Part shown: one piece after another, positions 1 through 5,458 of the stretch
How positions within the stretch are numbered: position 1 is the stretch's first letter
Layout of the letters: every line of letters begins with the position of its first letter
Assembly (NCBI GenBank): GCA_026991215.1
Contig: JALXBY010000201.1
Span: 1 to 5,582 of the forward strand
Direction of reading: 5' to 3'
Length of the DNA stretch: 5,582 bases
From: Anaerolineales bacterium
GTDB lineage: Bacteria > Chloroflexota > Anaerolineae > Anaerolineales > DRMV01
Translations under genes and position numbers: made by a program
Notes under the pieces: model-generated
What the model was told of the DNA's origin: nothing
What the model saw: the letters and a program-made list of their open reading frames with translations, nothing else
Databases searched by the model: none

Positions 1-1
1 A

Positions 2-925
2 ATCTTCCCCGACCATCACCGGGCCGTGTACTTCGGCCTGGTCAACGTGGCCCTGGTCCTGCTCACGCCCCAGGAAAGCGCCTGGTTCGTCGATAGTTAC
101 CTCATGCTGGAGGAAGACTTCCGGGCCGACCCCAGCGCCCTGCCCGACGAGGCCAAGGTGCGCCTGCAGCGTATGGTCCGGGAACACGAATTCCTGGCCC
201 GGGCCGTCGCGCACCTGTACGCGACGCCGGACCCGGACCTCCAGCAGGCCGGCTGGCCCACCCTGAAGAAGGGCACTCCCCTGGTAGCCATGGTGGACGG
301 CCCCCTGGAACTCTGGGGCATCCCCGAAGTGGTGTACAGGAACCAAGTGGCCCGGGTGACCCGGGCCTGGGGTCGGATCGGGGAGCACGGGGCCGCGCTG
401 TTGGGCTACGTGGAGCGCCCCCGGGCCGACCTGGTCATGACCGCGCTGGCGTTGCTGTTTGGGGAAGAAGACGAGGCCGCAGGCCCCCCCTGGCCCGGCG
501 TGCACGACGCCCTGCTCTTTGCCCGCCACCTGCCGCCGGGGCACCGGTCCGCGGTCTTCGCCATCCATACGAGCATCGCCGAACGTTACTACCGGGAGCA
601 CCGGGTGCACTTCTTCTACCTCAACATCGGCGAGGCGGAGCAGCCCCACATCGTGCGGGTGGAAGTGCCGGCCTGGGTTGCCCAGAACCCCGCGCTGCTG
701 GACCGGGTGCACGGGGGCCTGCTGCAGCATCTGCGGGCGGTGGAGCGCAGCCGTTACCCCTACATCCTCCATCAGGCCCACGAGCGGGCCGTGGTCCGGG
801 AGCAGGACCGGCGGGACCTGGAGCGCCGACTCCTCCACTTCCTGCAAGGCCAGGGGCTGCCCGTAAACCGGATTTCGGCCAAACAGCACCTCAAGGAACG
901 GCACCGGCGGCGGGGACGCCGCTAA
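2..925 (+). CDS. nurA: NurA-domain 5'-3' nuclease, C-terminal part (5' end outside window)
   Basis: NurA-family nucleases work with the HerA hexameric ATPase to resect DNA ends, using a manganese-dependent active site. The reading frame is open to the left edge: eight residues (IFPDHHRA) precede the first in-window candidate start, a GTG at 26, so the true start is probably upstream. Counting from that GTG, the family pattern is seen as an internal Asp-Gly (VDGPLELWG, D91), LPPGHRSAVF (about 169-178), FFYLNIG (196-202), RVEVPAWVA (211-219), and a C-terminal YPYILHQAHERA block (244-255) whose His252 fits the conserved metal-site histidine. In related proteins IFPD directly follows the first catalytic DGS motif, so that aspartate probably lies just left of position 1. 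The C-terminus is strongly basic. No herA is visible. It is followed 26 bases later by cutA on the same strand. The family call is firm; activity and partner are inferred. Confidence 0.87.
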   Translation: MFPDHHRAVYFGLVNVALVLLTPQESAWFVDSYLMLEEDFRADPSALPDEAKVRLQRMVREHEFLARAVAHLYATPDPDLQQAGWPTLKKGTPLVAMVDGPLELWGIPEVVYRNQVARVTRAWGRIGEHGAALLGYVERPRADLVMTALALLFGEEDEAAGPPWPGVHDALLFARHLPPGHRSAVFAIHTSIAERYYREHRVHFFYLNIGEAEQPHIVRVEVPAWVAQNPALLDRVHGGLLQHLRAVERSRYPYILHQAHERAVVREQDRRDLERRLLHFLQGQGLPVNRISAKQHLKERHRRRGRR

Positions 926-938
926 TCCCCCTTTCCCC

Positions 939-945
939 AGGAGGT
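939..945 (+). promoter_or_regulatory. Shine-Dalgarno of cutA
   Basis: AGGAGGT lies six bases before the ATG at 952, a near-perfect match to the 16S rRNA anti-SD. It supports the cutA start and shows that cutA is translated independently although it sits only 26 bases behind the nuclease gene. Confidence 0.85.
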
Positions 946-951
946 ACGGGC

Positions 952-1287
952 ATGACCGACGCGATTCAGGTCTTCACCACGGTCAACAGCCGCGACGCGG
1001 CCGAAACCATCGCGCGGGGCCTGGTCGAGGCCCACCTGGCCGCGTGCACCCAAATCGTCGGCCCCATCCAGAGCACCTACTGGTGGCAGGGCGAGGTGGT
1101 TCGGGACGAAGAGTACCTGATTCTCATCAAGACCCGCCACGACCTGTACGGCCAGGTGGAGGAATGGATTAAGGCCCATCACCCCTACACGGTGCCGGAA
1201 ATCCTGGCCGTGCCCGTCACCGCGGGCAACCCCGACTACCTGCGCTGGCTGGACGCTTCGGTGCAGCGGCCCACGGCCCAGGCATGA
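952..1287 (+). CDS. cutA: CutA1 divalent-cation tolerance protein
   Basis: This is a complete 111-residue protein, a normal length for CutA1, a small ferredoxin-like-fold protein that forms very stable trimers. In E. coli cutA was linked to copper tolerance; the biochemical role in most bacteria is unsettled. Family hallmarks are the N-terminal strand IQVFTTVNSRDAAETIA (5-21), the block LAACTQIVGPIQSTYWWQGE (29-48) with Cys32, the strand EEYLILIKT (53-61), and HHPYTVPEI (76-84) followed by a C-terminal NPDYLRWL (93-100). There is no signal peptide, so it is expected in the cytoplasm. A strong SD supports the start. Its stop overlaps the start of the FemAB gene as ATGA, indicating translational coupling. 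Assignment to the family is secure; the in vivo metal is unknown. Confidence 0.97.
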   Translation: MTDAIQVFTTVNSRDAAETIARGLVEAHLAACTQIVGPIQSTYWWQGEVVRDEEYLILIKTRHDLYGQVEEWIKAHHPYTVPEILAVPVTAGNPDYLRWLDASVQRPTAQA

Positions 1288-2354
1288 GCCTCCACGTGCT
1301 CACCCAACCGCCCGAAGACTGGGGGGAATTGCTACAGGACCTGGATCCGCATCCTTCGTTTCTGCAGACCGCGGCCTGGGCTAAGGTCAAGGCGCCCTGG
1401 GGCTGGCAGGCCCGGTACCTGTGCTGGCACGGCCGCGGGGGGCCGCAGGCCGCGGCCTTAGTGCTGGTCCGCACCCTGGGGCCGGGCGTGGGGATGGCCT
1501 ATCTCCCCCACGGGCCGGTGGTGCGCGCGGGGGCAGATGGCCTGTGGCCCCAGGTGTTGGACGACTTGCGCGCGCTGGCCCGCCGCGAAGCCTGGCTTTA
1601 CCTCAAAGCCGACCTGAACCTGCCCCTGGCCTTTGGCGAACCCGGCCCGGAGGAACGGCGTCACCCCCTGGGGGAACGGGTGCAGGCGATGCTCCGGGCC
1701 GGGGGATGGCGGCCTTCCACGGAATGGGTCCAGTTTCCCAACACTCTGTGGCTGGACCTCACCCCGGACGAGGCCACCCTGCTGGCCCGCATGAAGCAAA
1801 AGACCCGGTACAACATCCGCCTGGCCGCGCGCAAGGGCGTGCAGGTCCACACCGTGGAGCCGGAGGGCTTCCCCCGGCTGTACGAGATGTACGCGGTCAC
1901 GGCCCGGCGGGATGGGTTCCCCATCCGCAGCCGGGCGTATTACCTTCACCTGTGGCGCACCTTAGACGAGGCGGGCATGCTGACCGCGTTCGAGGCCCGC
2001 GTCGAGGGCGAACCCGTGGCCGGGCTGGTGCTGGTCCACTTCGCGAAGACCGCGTGGTACGTGCACGGCATGTCCTTGCGGAAGCACCGGGAGAAGATGC
2101 CCAACTACGCGCTGCAATGGGCCGCCATCCGCCGGGCCAAAGCCCTGGGCTGCACCCGGTACGACTTCTGGGGCGCGCCCTTCTCCTTTTCCCCCGACGA
2201 CCCCATGTGGGGGGTGTATCGCTTCAAGAAGGGCTTCGGCGGGCAGGTGGTGTGCACCTTAGGCCCCTGGGACTGGCCCCCCAAACCCTGGCGCTACCGC
2301 GTCTACATGGGCCTGCGCCGCCTCTGGCTCCGGCTCCGCCGAAAGCGCCGGTAA
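1284..2354 (+). CDS. FemAB-family aminoacyltransferase (peptidoglycan bridge / lipid II type)
   Basis: This 356-residue protein has the double-GNAT layout of FemA/FemB/FemX (FmhB) proteins, which transfer amino acids from aminoacyl-tRNA to the peptidoglycan precursor side chain. The first half carries SFLQTAAWAKVK (25-36), the YLPHGPVV strand (73-80) and LYLKADLNLP (105-114). The second half has NTLWLDLTPDEATLLARM (153-170), KTRYNIRLAARKGV (173-186), then RRDGFPIRSRAYY (208-220), PVAGLVL (244-250), NYALQWAAIRRAKALGCTRY (274-293) with DFWG next, and a closing GVYRFKKGFGG (310-320). The seryl-tRNA-synthetase-like coiled-coil arm of some Fem proteins is not obvious. The tail (338-356) is very Arg-rich and may contact membrane or RNA. 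There is no strong SD; the start overlaps the cutA stop (ATGA), implying translational coupling. Acceptor and amino acid cannot be read from sequence. Confidence 0.86.
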   Translation: MSLHVLTQPPEDWGELLQDLDPHPSFLQTAAWAKVKAPWGWQARYLCWHGRGGPQAAALVLVRTLGPGVGMAYLPHGPVVRAGADGLWPQVLDDLRALARREAWLYLKADLNLPLAFGEPGPEERRHPLGERVQAMLRAGGWRPSTEWVQFPNTLWLDLTPDEATLLARMKQKTRYNIRLAARKGVQVHTVEPEGFPRLYEMYAVTARRDGFPIRSRAYYLHLWRTLDEAGMLTAFEARVEGEPVAGLVLVHFAKTAWYVHGMSLRKHREKMPNYALQWAAIRRAKALGCTRYDFWGAPFSFSPDDPMWGVYRFKKGFGGQVVCTLGPWDWPPKPWRYRVYMGLRRLWLRLRRKRR

Positions 2355-2360
2355 CCGCAA

Positions 2361-2416
2361 GACCGCTGTCCGCCGACCGCCGACCGCTGACCGCAGACCG
2401 CTGACTGCCGACTGCC
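2361..2416 (+). repeat. Heptamer tandem array, eight units of GACCGCY
   Basis: Eight contiguous 7-base units run without phase breaks: GACCGCT, GTCCGCC, GACCGCC, GACCGCT, GACCGCA, GACCGCT, GACTGCC, GACTGCC. A further degenerate unit (AACCGCA) touches the stop codon of the FemAB gene. The array occupies nearly the whole gap between the FemAB stop (2354) and the stop of the convergent VTT gene (2421). Period 7 and unit degeneracy resemble the short tandemly repeated repetitive (STRR) heptamers known from filamentous cyanobacteria. I see no hairpin-plus-T-tract terminator in this gap. Confidence 0.9.
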
Positions 2417-2420
2417 GTTT

Positions 2421-3161
2421 TCACTGTTCCTGGGAAGGCTGGTTGGCCGCGGCCCGCATCAGGCTGGCCCATTGGGCCTCGGCCCAGGCCATGAAGCGCA
2501 GGGTTGCGGCTTCCATCTTGGTGTAATAGCGGACGATGACGAAAATCCACAGCCCGATGTAGAGGCCAATCAGCACCCACTGCCACAGGGTGAACCGGGG
2601 CAGGGTGGAACCGAACCAGTTCCCCACCAACATGCCCGGAATGCGGGCCAGCACCCCCAGGACCAGGATGCGCCACAGGGAAAGGGGCGTCATGCCCGCG
2701 ATGTAACTGATGATGTCGTCGGGGGTGAAGGGCAGAAGGTAGACCAGGAAGAAGAACACCATGCCCCGCTTGCGCGCGATGCGGTCCCATTTGTTCAACC
2801 GGGCCTCGCCGATGATGCGGGCCACCACGGGCCGGCCGGCATACCGCCCGATGGCCAGGGCGATGACCGTGCCGATGGTCATCCCGATGATGCTGTACAC
2901 GGTCCCCCACAGGGTGCCGAACAGGTACCCGTTCACCGTGCCCACGATTTGACCCGGAATGGGCGCGGCCAGCACCTTGAGCGCGACGAAGGTTATGGCC
3001 GCAAGGGGCGCCAGCGGCCCAAACCCGGCAATCCAGGCCCGGATGCGCTCCTGGTCGGTGAAGAAGCGCCACAGGGGGCCGCCCCAATAGAGCAGAGCCA
3101 CCAGCAGCGCGATGCCGCCTGCCAATCCCAGGACGTGCCGACGGGTCCATTTCCTCCCCAT
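2421..3161 (-). CDS. TVP38/TMEM64-type VTT-domain (DedA-like) membrane protein
   Basis: This 246-residue integral membrane protein is a typical length for the TVP38/DedA superfamily (SNARE-associated/VTT domain). Family members act in membrane homeostasis and lipid movement; some bacterial DedA proteins recycle undecaprenyl phosphate. It begins with a basic stretch and signal-anchor helix (about 8-27). Then come the signature APIPGQIVGTVNGYLFGTLW (66-85), GRYAGRPV (105-112), and the re-entrant-loop motif LLPFTPDDIISYIAGMTPL (142-160) with D148/D149. Further hydrophobic helices lie at about 164-183 and 193-211. A polar, Ala/Gln-rich cytoplasmic tail ends the protein. The Arg often found before the second-loop proline is Tyr141 here, as in some subfamilies. 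The ATG at 3161 is preceded by AAGGAGG at eight bases. It lies between two heptamer arrays and converges on the FemAB gene. Family call is strong; transported lipid is unknown. Confidence 0.91.
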   Translation of the reverse strand: MGRKWTRRHVLGLAGGIALLVALLYWGGPLWRFFTDQERIRAWIAGFGPLAPLAAITFVALKVLAAPIPGQIVGTVNGYLFGTLWGTVYSIIGMTIGTVIALAIGRYAGRPVVARIIGEARLNKWDRIARKRGMVFFFLVYLLPFTPDDIISYIAGMTPLSLWRILVLGVLARIPGMLVGNWFGSTLPRFTLWQWVLIGLYIGLWIFVIVRYYTKMEAATLRFMAWAEAQWASLMRAAANQPSQEQ

Positions 3162-3169
3162 GCCTTACG

Positions 3170-3176
3170 CCTCCTT
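3170..3176 (-). promoter_or_regulatory. Shine-Dalgarno of the VTT protein gene
   Basis: On the minus strand the sequence reads AAGGAGG, eight bases before the ATG at 3161. It fixes the start: a reading frame opening further upstream at 3192 is in another frame and gives a non-membrane, low-complexity product. Confidence 0.85.
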
Positions 3177-3211
3177 CCAGCAAACCAGCCATTGTCGTCT
3201 GTTATTGTCGA

Positions 3212-3217
3212 ATTCTA
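3212..3217 (-). promoter_or_regulatory. Possible -10 element upstream of the VTT gene
   Basis: The minus strand reads TAGAAT (5 of 6 to TATAAT), 50 bases before the VTT start and within a CGTAGAATT word also present at the AOR promoter. No acceptable -35 is found 16-18 bases upstream, so this is a weak candidate supported mainly by the shared word. Confidence 0.3.
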
Positions 3218-3226
3218 CGGAAAATG

Positions 3227-3255
3227 CCCGCCAGGAGGACCGTGGGATTGGCGGG
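3227..3255 (-). terminator. GC-rich hairpin with short T run, possible second terminator or leader structure
   Basis: CCCGCCA (3227-3233) pairs perfectly with TGGCGGG (3249-3255) around a 15-base loop. On the minus strand the stem is followed by CATTTTCC; on the plus strand by TTTTC. It lies between heptamer array 2 and the VTT gene, so it could stop read-through from the AOR gene or fold in the VTT leader. The T run is short and the loop large, hence low confidence. Confidence 0.35.
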
Positions 3256-3263
3256 TTTTCGGT

Positions 3264-3347
3264 GGTCGATGGTCGTTGGTCGGTCGTCGATCGTCGGTGG
3301 TCGATGGTCGATGGTCGATGGTCGTTCGTCGTTGGTCGTTGGTTGGT
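3264..3347 (-). repeat. Heptamer tandem array, twelve units, opposite orientation to the first array
   Basis: Twelve in-phase 7-base units read GGTCGNT on the + strand: GGTCGAT, GGTCGTT, GGTCGGT, CGTCGAT, CGTCGGT, three GGTCGAT, GGTCGTT, CGTCGTT, GGTCGTT, GGTTGGT. Reversed and rotated this is GACCANC, sharing GACC and a final C with the GACCGCY units at 2361-2416, so the two arrays belong to one class placed in inverse orientation. The array starts two bases beyond the T-tract of the AOR terminator. There are no unique spacers, which excludes CRISPR. Confidence 0.9.
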
Positions 3348-3349
3348 GG

Positions 3350-3383
3350 AAAAAAGAAGGGGCGGCCCTGGGGACCGCCCCTT
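3350..3383 (-). terminator. Intrinsic terminator of the AOR gene
   Basis: A perfect 9-base stem, AAGGGGCGG (3357-3365) with CCGCCCCTT (3375-3383), encloses a 9-base loop. On the minus strand it is followed by a T-rich tract (TTCTTTTTT, partly inside the stem base). It starts about 20 bases after the AOR stop codon and has the right polarity to end that transcript. Confidence 0.85.
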
Positions 3384-3402
3384 TCCTGCCGGGAGGCTGG
3401 GT

Positions 3403-5232
3403 TTACGGGATGCCCAGTTCCTGGAGTTTGGCCTCGGGCACCACGCCGTTCTCCCAACCCCGCTCCGCGTAGTATTCGGCCAGCATCTTGTCCAGTTCGG
3501 AGACGTGGCCCTTGGAAGCGCCTTCAGGCGAAGGCTCTTCCAGGAAGCGCTTGGGCAGGTAGTCGCTGCCCTCCCGGAAGCCGGCCAGGTTGTTGTAGTA
3601 GCGCTCCAGGTTGTAGACCCGCTCGCCGACCTTGAGCATTTCCTCCACGGAGTAGTTCAGGCCGGTCATGCCGTTGAAGAGGTCGGTGTAGTCGTCCATG
3701 TCCATGGCGAAGGCCGAGAACTTGCACAGGTCCAGGGAGTCGGAAACCGCGTGCACGTCCTGGAAGAGTTTGACCAGTTTGCCCTTGCCTTCCCAGGCCA
3801 GGGGGTCGGTCTTGGTGGCCTCGCGGATGTGGATGGGCATGATGCCCAACTCGGAAGCCGGGGTGTAGGCCCGCAGGTGGCAGGCGCCCCGGTTGCTGGT
3901 CGCGTAGGCGATGCCCATGCCCTTGAGGCCGCGCGGGTCGTACGCGGGGATGGCCTGGCCCTTGACGGTGAGGGCAATGTGGGGGAAGCCCAGGGCCTTG
4001 GCCGCGCGCTCGGTGCCTTCGGCCAGGATGTCGCCGATGCCCTCCCGGAAGGCCACCTTGCGCAGCGTCTCAATGGCGCCCATGGCATCGCCAAAACGGA
4101 TGCCCTCACCGTTGACCTTGGCGCCCAGTTCCGTGGCCTCCATGAACATGGCCAGCACGTTGCCGGCCTCGATGGTATCCATGCCATAGTCGTTGCACAT
4201 GTCGATCATCTTGACCACGGCATAGAGGTCGTCGATGCCGCAGTGGGGGCCAAAGGCCCAGGCCGATTCGTATTCCACGCTCTCCATCTCCAGGCCGGGC
4301 CAGGGGCTATCGTCGGGCAGGCGGACCTTCTTCTTACAGGCCACGGGGCAGGCGTGGCAGGTGGGGTTGTCGATGAGGATGGTTTCCACCACGGTCTCGC
4401 CGCTGACCTTTTCCGCACCCTCGAAGGCGGTGCGCCGGCCGTTCATGGTGGGCAGGGCCGCGATGCTGTTGACGATGTTCATGAGCACGTTGGTGCCGTA
4501 GACCGAAAGGCCGCCCTTGCGGGGCGCGGTCACGTTGTTCTCGTCCATGATGCGCTGCAGGGAACGCTTCTGGGCCATCTTGAAGGCTTCGGGGTTGGCC
4601 GGCTTGGGGAAGTTCTTCTTGGCCTTGATGACGATGGCCTTGAGTTTCTTGGTGCCCGCCACCCGACCGTGGCCGCCCCGACCGGCCGCGCGGTCGTCTT
4701 CATTGACGAAGTTGGCGAAGCGGACCAGGTTCTCACCGGCTTGGCCGATGGCCATCACGCTCAGGTCCTTCTCGCCGTATTTTTCCTTGAAGTACTTGAT
4801 GGTGTCATGAATGCCCTTGCCCCACACCTCAGAAGCGTCCTTGATTTCCACCACGCCGTCGTGGACGTAGAGGTACACGGGCTTATCCGAAGCGCCCTTG
4901 ACCACGATGCCGTCGAACCCGGCCCAGCGCAGGCGGGCGGCGCTCCAGCCCCCGATGTGGCTGTCGATGACCGTACCCGTCAGCGGGGAGCGGGTACACA
5001 CCGCGAGGCGGCCGCTCATGTTGGCCGCGGACCCCGTCAACGGCCCGTTCATGAAGACCAGGATGTTTTCGGGCGAATCAGGGTCCACGATGCCGTTTTC
5101 GAAGACGTATCGTACGCCCAAGCCCCGGGCGCCCACGTACTTCTTGGCCCACTCCTCAGGGATGGGCTTGTACTCCACCGTGCCGGTGGTCAAATCGACG
5201 TGTGCCACCCGGTTGGCGTAACCGCCTAACAT
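3403..5232 (-). CDS. aor: Aldehyde:ferredoxin oxidoreductase, tungsten-pterin (AOR family)
   Basis: AOR enzymes oxidise aldehydes to carboxylic acids, or reduce acids in reverse, using a bis-pterin tungsten centre and one [4Fe-4S] cluster, with ferredoxin as electron partner in the cytoplasm. At 609 residues it is full length, close to the roughly 605 of the Pyrococcus enzyme. It opens with the usual N-domain (ANRVAHVDLTTGTVE, 6-20; KYVGARGLG, 31-39). Pterin-contact regions are NMSGRLAVCTRSPLTGTVID (71-90), EDDRAAGRGGHGRVAGTKKL (178-197), DYGMDTIEAGN (348-358) and DPRGLKGMG (432-440). Cluster ligands are C292, C295 and C299 (CHACPVAC) plus C503 in DLCKF. His452 in CHLRAY fits the active-site histidine. 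The start has a perfect SD and promoter. No moaD-like, pterin-synthesis or ferredoxin gene adjoins it, and it seems monocistronic. Substrate class (AOR, FOR, GOR or WOR type) is not resolved. Confidence 0.96.
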   Translation of the reverse strand: MLGGYANRVAHVDLTTGTVEYKPIPEEWAKKYVGARGLGVRYVFENGIVDPDSPENILVFMNGPLTGSAANMSGRLAVCTRSPLTGTVIDSHIGGWSAARLRWAGFDGIVVKGASDKPVYLYVHDGVVEIKDASEVWGKGIHDTIKYFKEKYGEKDLSVMAIGQAGENLVRFANFVNEDDRAAGRGGHGRVAGTKKLKAIVIKAKKNFPKPANPEAFKMAQKRSLQRIMDENNVTAPRKGGLSVYGTNVLMNIVNSIAALPTMNGRRTAFEGAEKVSGETVVETILIDNPTCHACPVACKKKVRLPDDSPWPGLEMESVEYESAWAFGPHCGIDDLYAVVKMIDMCNDYGMDTIEAGNVLAMFMEATELGAKVNGEGIRFGDAMGAIETLRKVAFREGIGDILAEGTERAAKALGFPHIALTVKGQAIPAYDPRGLKGMGIAYATSNRGACHLRAYTPASELGIMPIHIREATKTDPLAWEGKGKLVKLFQDVHAVSDSLDLCKFSAFAMDMDDYTDLFNGMTGLNYSVEEMLKVGERVYNLERYYNNLAGFREGSDYLPKRFLEEPSPEGASKGHVSELDKMLAEYYAERGWENGVVPEAKLQELGIP

Positions 5233-5236
5233 GGCG

Positions 5237-5246
5237 CACCTCCTTC
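5237..5246 (-). promoter_or_regulatory. Shine-Dalgarno of the AOR gene
   Basis: The minus strand reads GAAGGAGGTG, with its AAGGAGG core six bases before the ATG at 5232. The strong match confirms the start, which also gives the N-terminus expected for the family. Confidence 0.88.
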
Positions 5247-5268
5247 CTGACGATTTTGTCCTACGGCA

Positions 5269-5297
5269 ATTCTACGAATTCACCAATCTATGGTAAA
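5269..5297 (-). promoter_or_regulatory. Sigma-70-like promoter of the AOR gene
   Basis: On the minus strand TTTACC (5297-5292, 4 of 6 to TTGACA) is followed after exactly 17 bases by TAGAAT (5274-5269, 5 of 6 to TATAAT). The -10 ends 36 bases before the ATG, leaving a leader of about 30 bases that contains the SD. The region is clearly more AT-rich than its surroundings. CGTAG occurs twice, 11 bases apart, at 5276-5272 and 5265-5261, across the -10 and likely start site; this could be an operator half-site pair or chance. Confidence 0.55.
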
Positions 5298-5418
5298 GGC
5301 AGGGACAGGGGATTTAAGGTTCTTGCGCTTATTGCTTTATCTAATGCGATTGTTAGGATTGTTTCCTCGGCCCCAGGCCGCCCCGGACGAAGCGCTGGCC
5401 GCCCGCCGCGTTGGGGCC

Positions 5419-5424
5419 TATACT
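5419..5424 (+). promoter_or_regulatory. Possible -10 element of the lipoprotein gene
   Basis: TATACT (5 of 6 to TATAAT) lies 34 bases before the ATG at 5459. The sequence 16-18 bases upstream is GC-rich and holds no good -35, so the assignment rests on one hexamer and on position. Confidence 0.3.
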
Positions 5425-5445
5425 TTTCGATAGCCTTTCCCCCTT

Positions 5446-5450
5446 GGGAG
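5446..5450 (+). promoter_or_regulatory. Shine-Dalgarno of the lipoprotein gene
   Basis: GGGAG ends eight bases before the ATG at 5459. It is weaker than the other SD sites in the window but well placed, and favours this ATG over the in-frame ATGs at 5486 and 5492. Confidence 0.5.
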
Positions 5451-5458
5451 CGACGACT

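Noticed and set aside
1421..2404. 327-codon open frame overlapping the FemAB gene on the same strand
   Set aside because: The product is almost entirely Gly, Pro, Ala and Arg, and the frame ends in the repeat array. The overlapping frame encodes a well-conserved family.
2224..3192. 322-codon minus-strand frame overlapping the VTT gene
   Set aside because: It is shifted relative to the true frame, runs into the FemAB 3' end and encodes a His/Gly/Arg-rich product. The SD at 3170-3176 and the membrane helices fit only the other frame.
3183..3211. Alternative VTT promoter using TCGACA (3211-3206) as -35
   Set aside because: The hexamer fits 5 of 6, but no acceptable -10 lies 16-18 bases downstream, and the start site would fall close to the Shine-Dalgarno.
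3264..3347. CRISPR array
   Set aside because: Units are 7 bases, contiguous and without unique spacers; no cas gene is in the window.
2472..3635. 387-codon open frame on the + strand
   Set aside because: It is antisense to the VTT gene and crosses the intergenic array and the AOR 3' end. The product is rich in Gly, Pro, His and Gln with no membrane or domain pattern.
3112..5229. 705-codon open frame on the + strand
   Set aside because: It is antisense to the AOR gene, whose protein carries every family motif. The + product is His/Val/Gly-rich low complexity, runs through the heptamer array and has no recognisable domain: a shadow of high-GC codon use.
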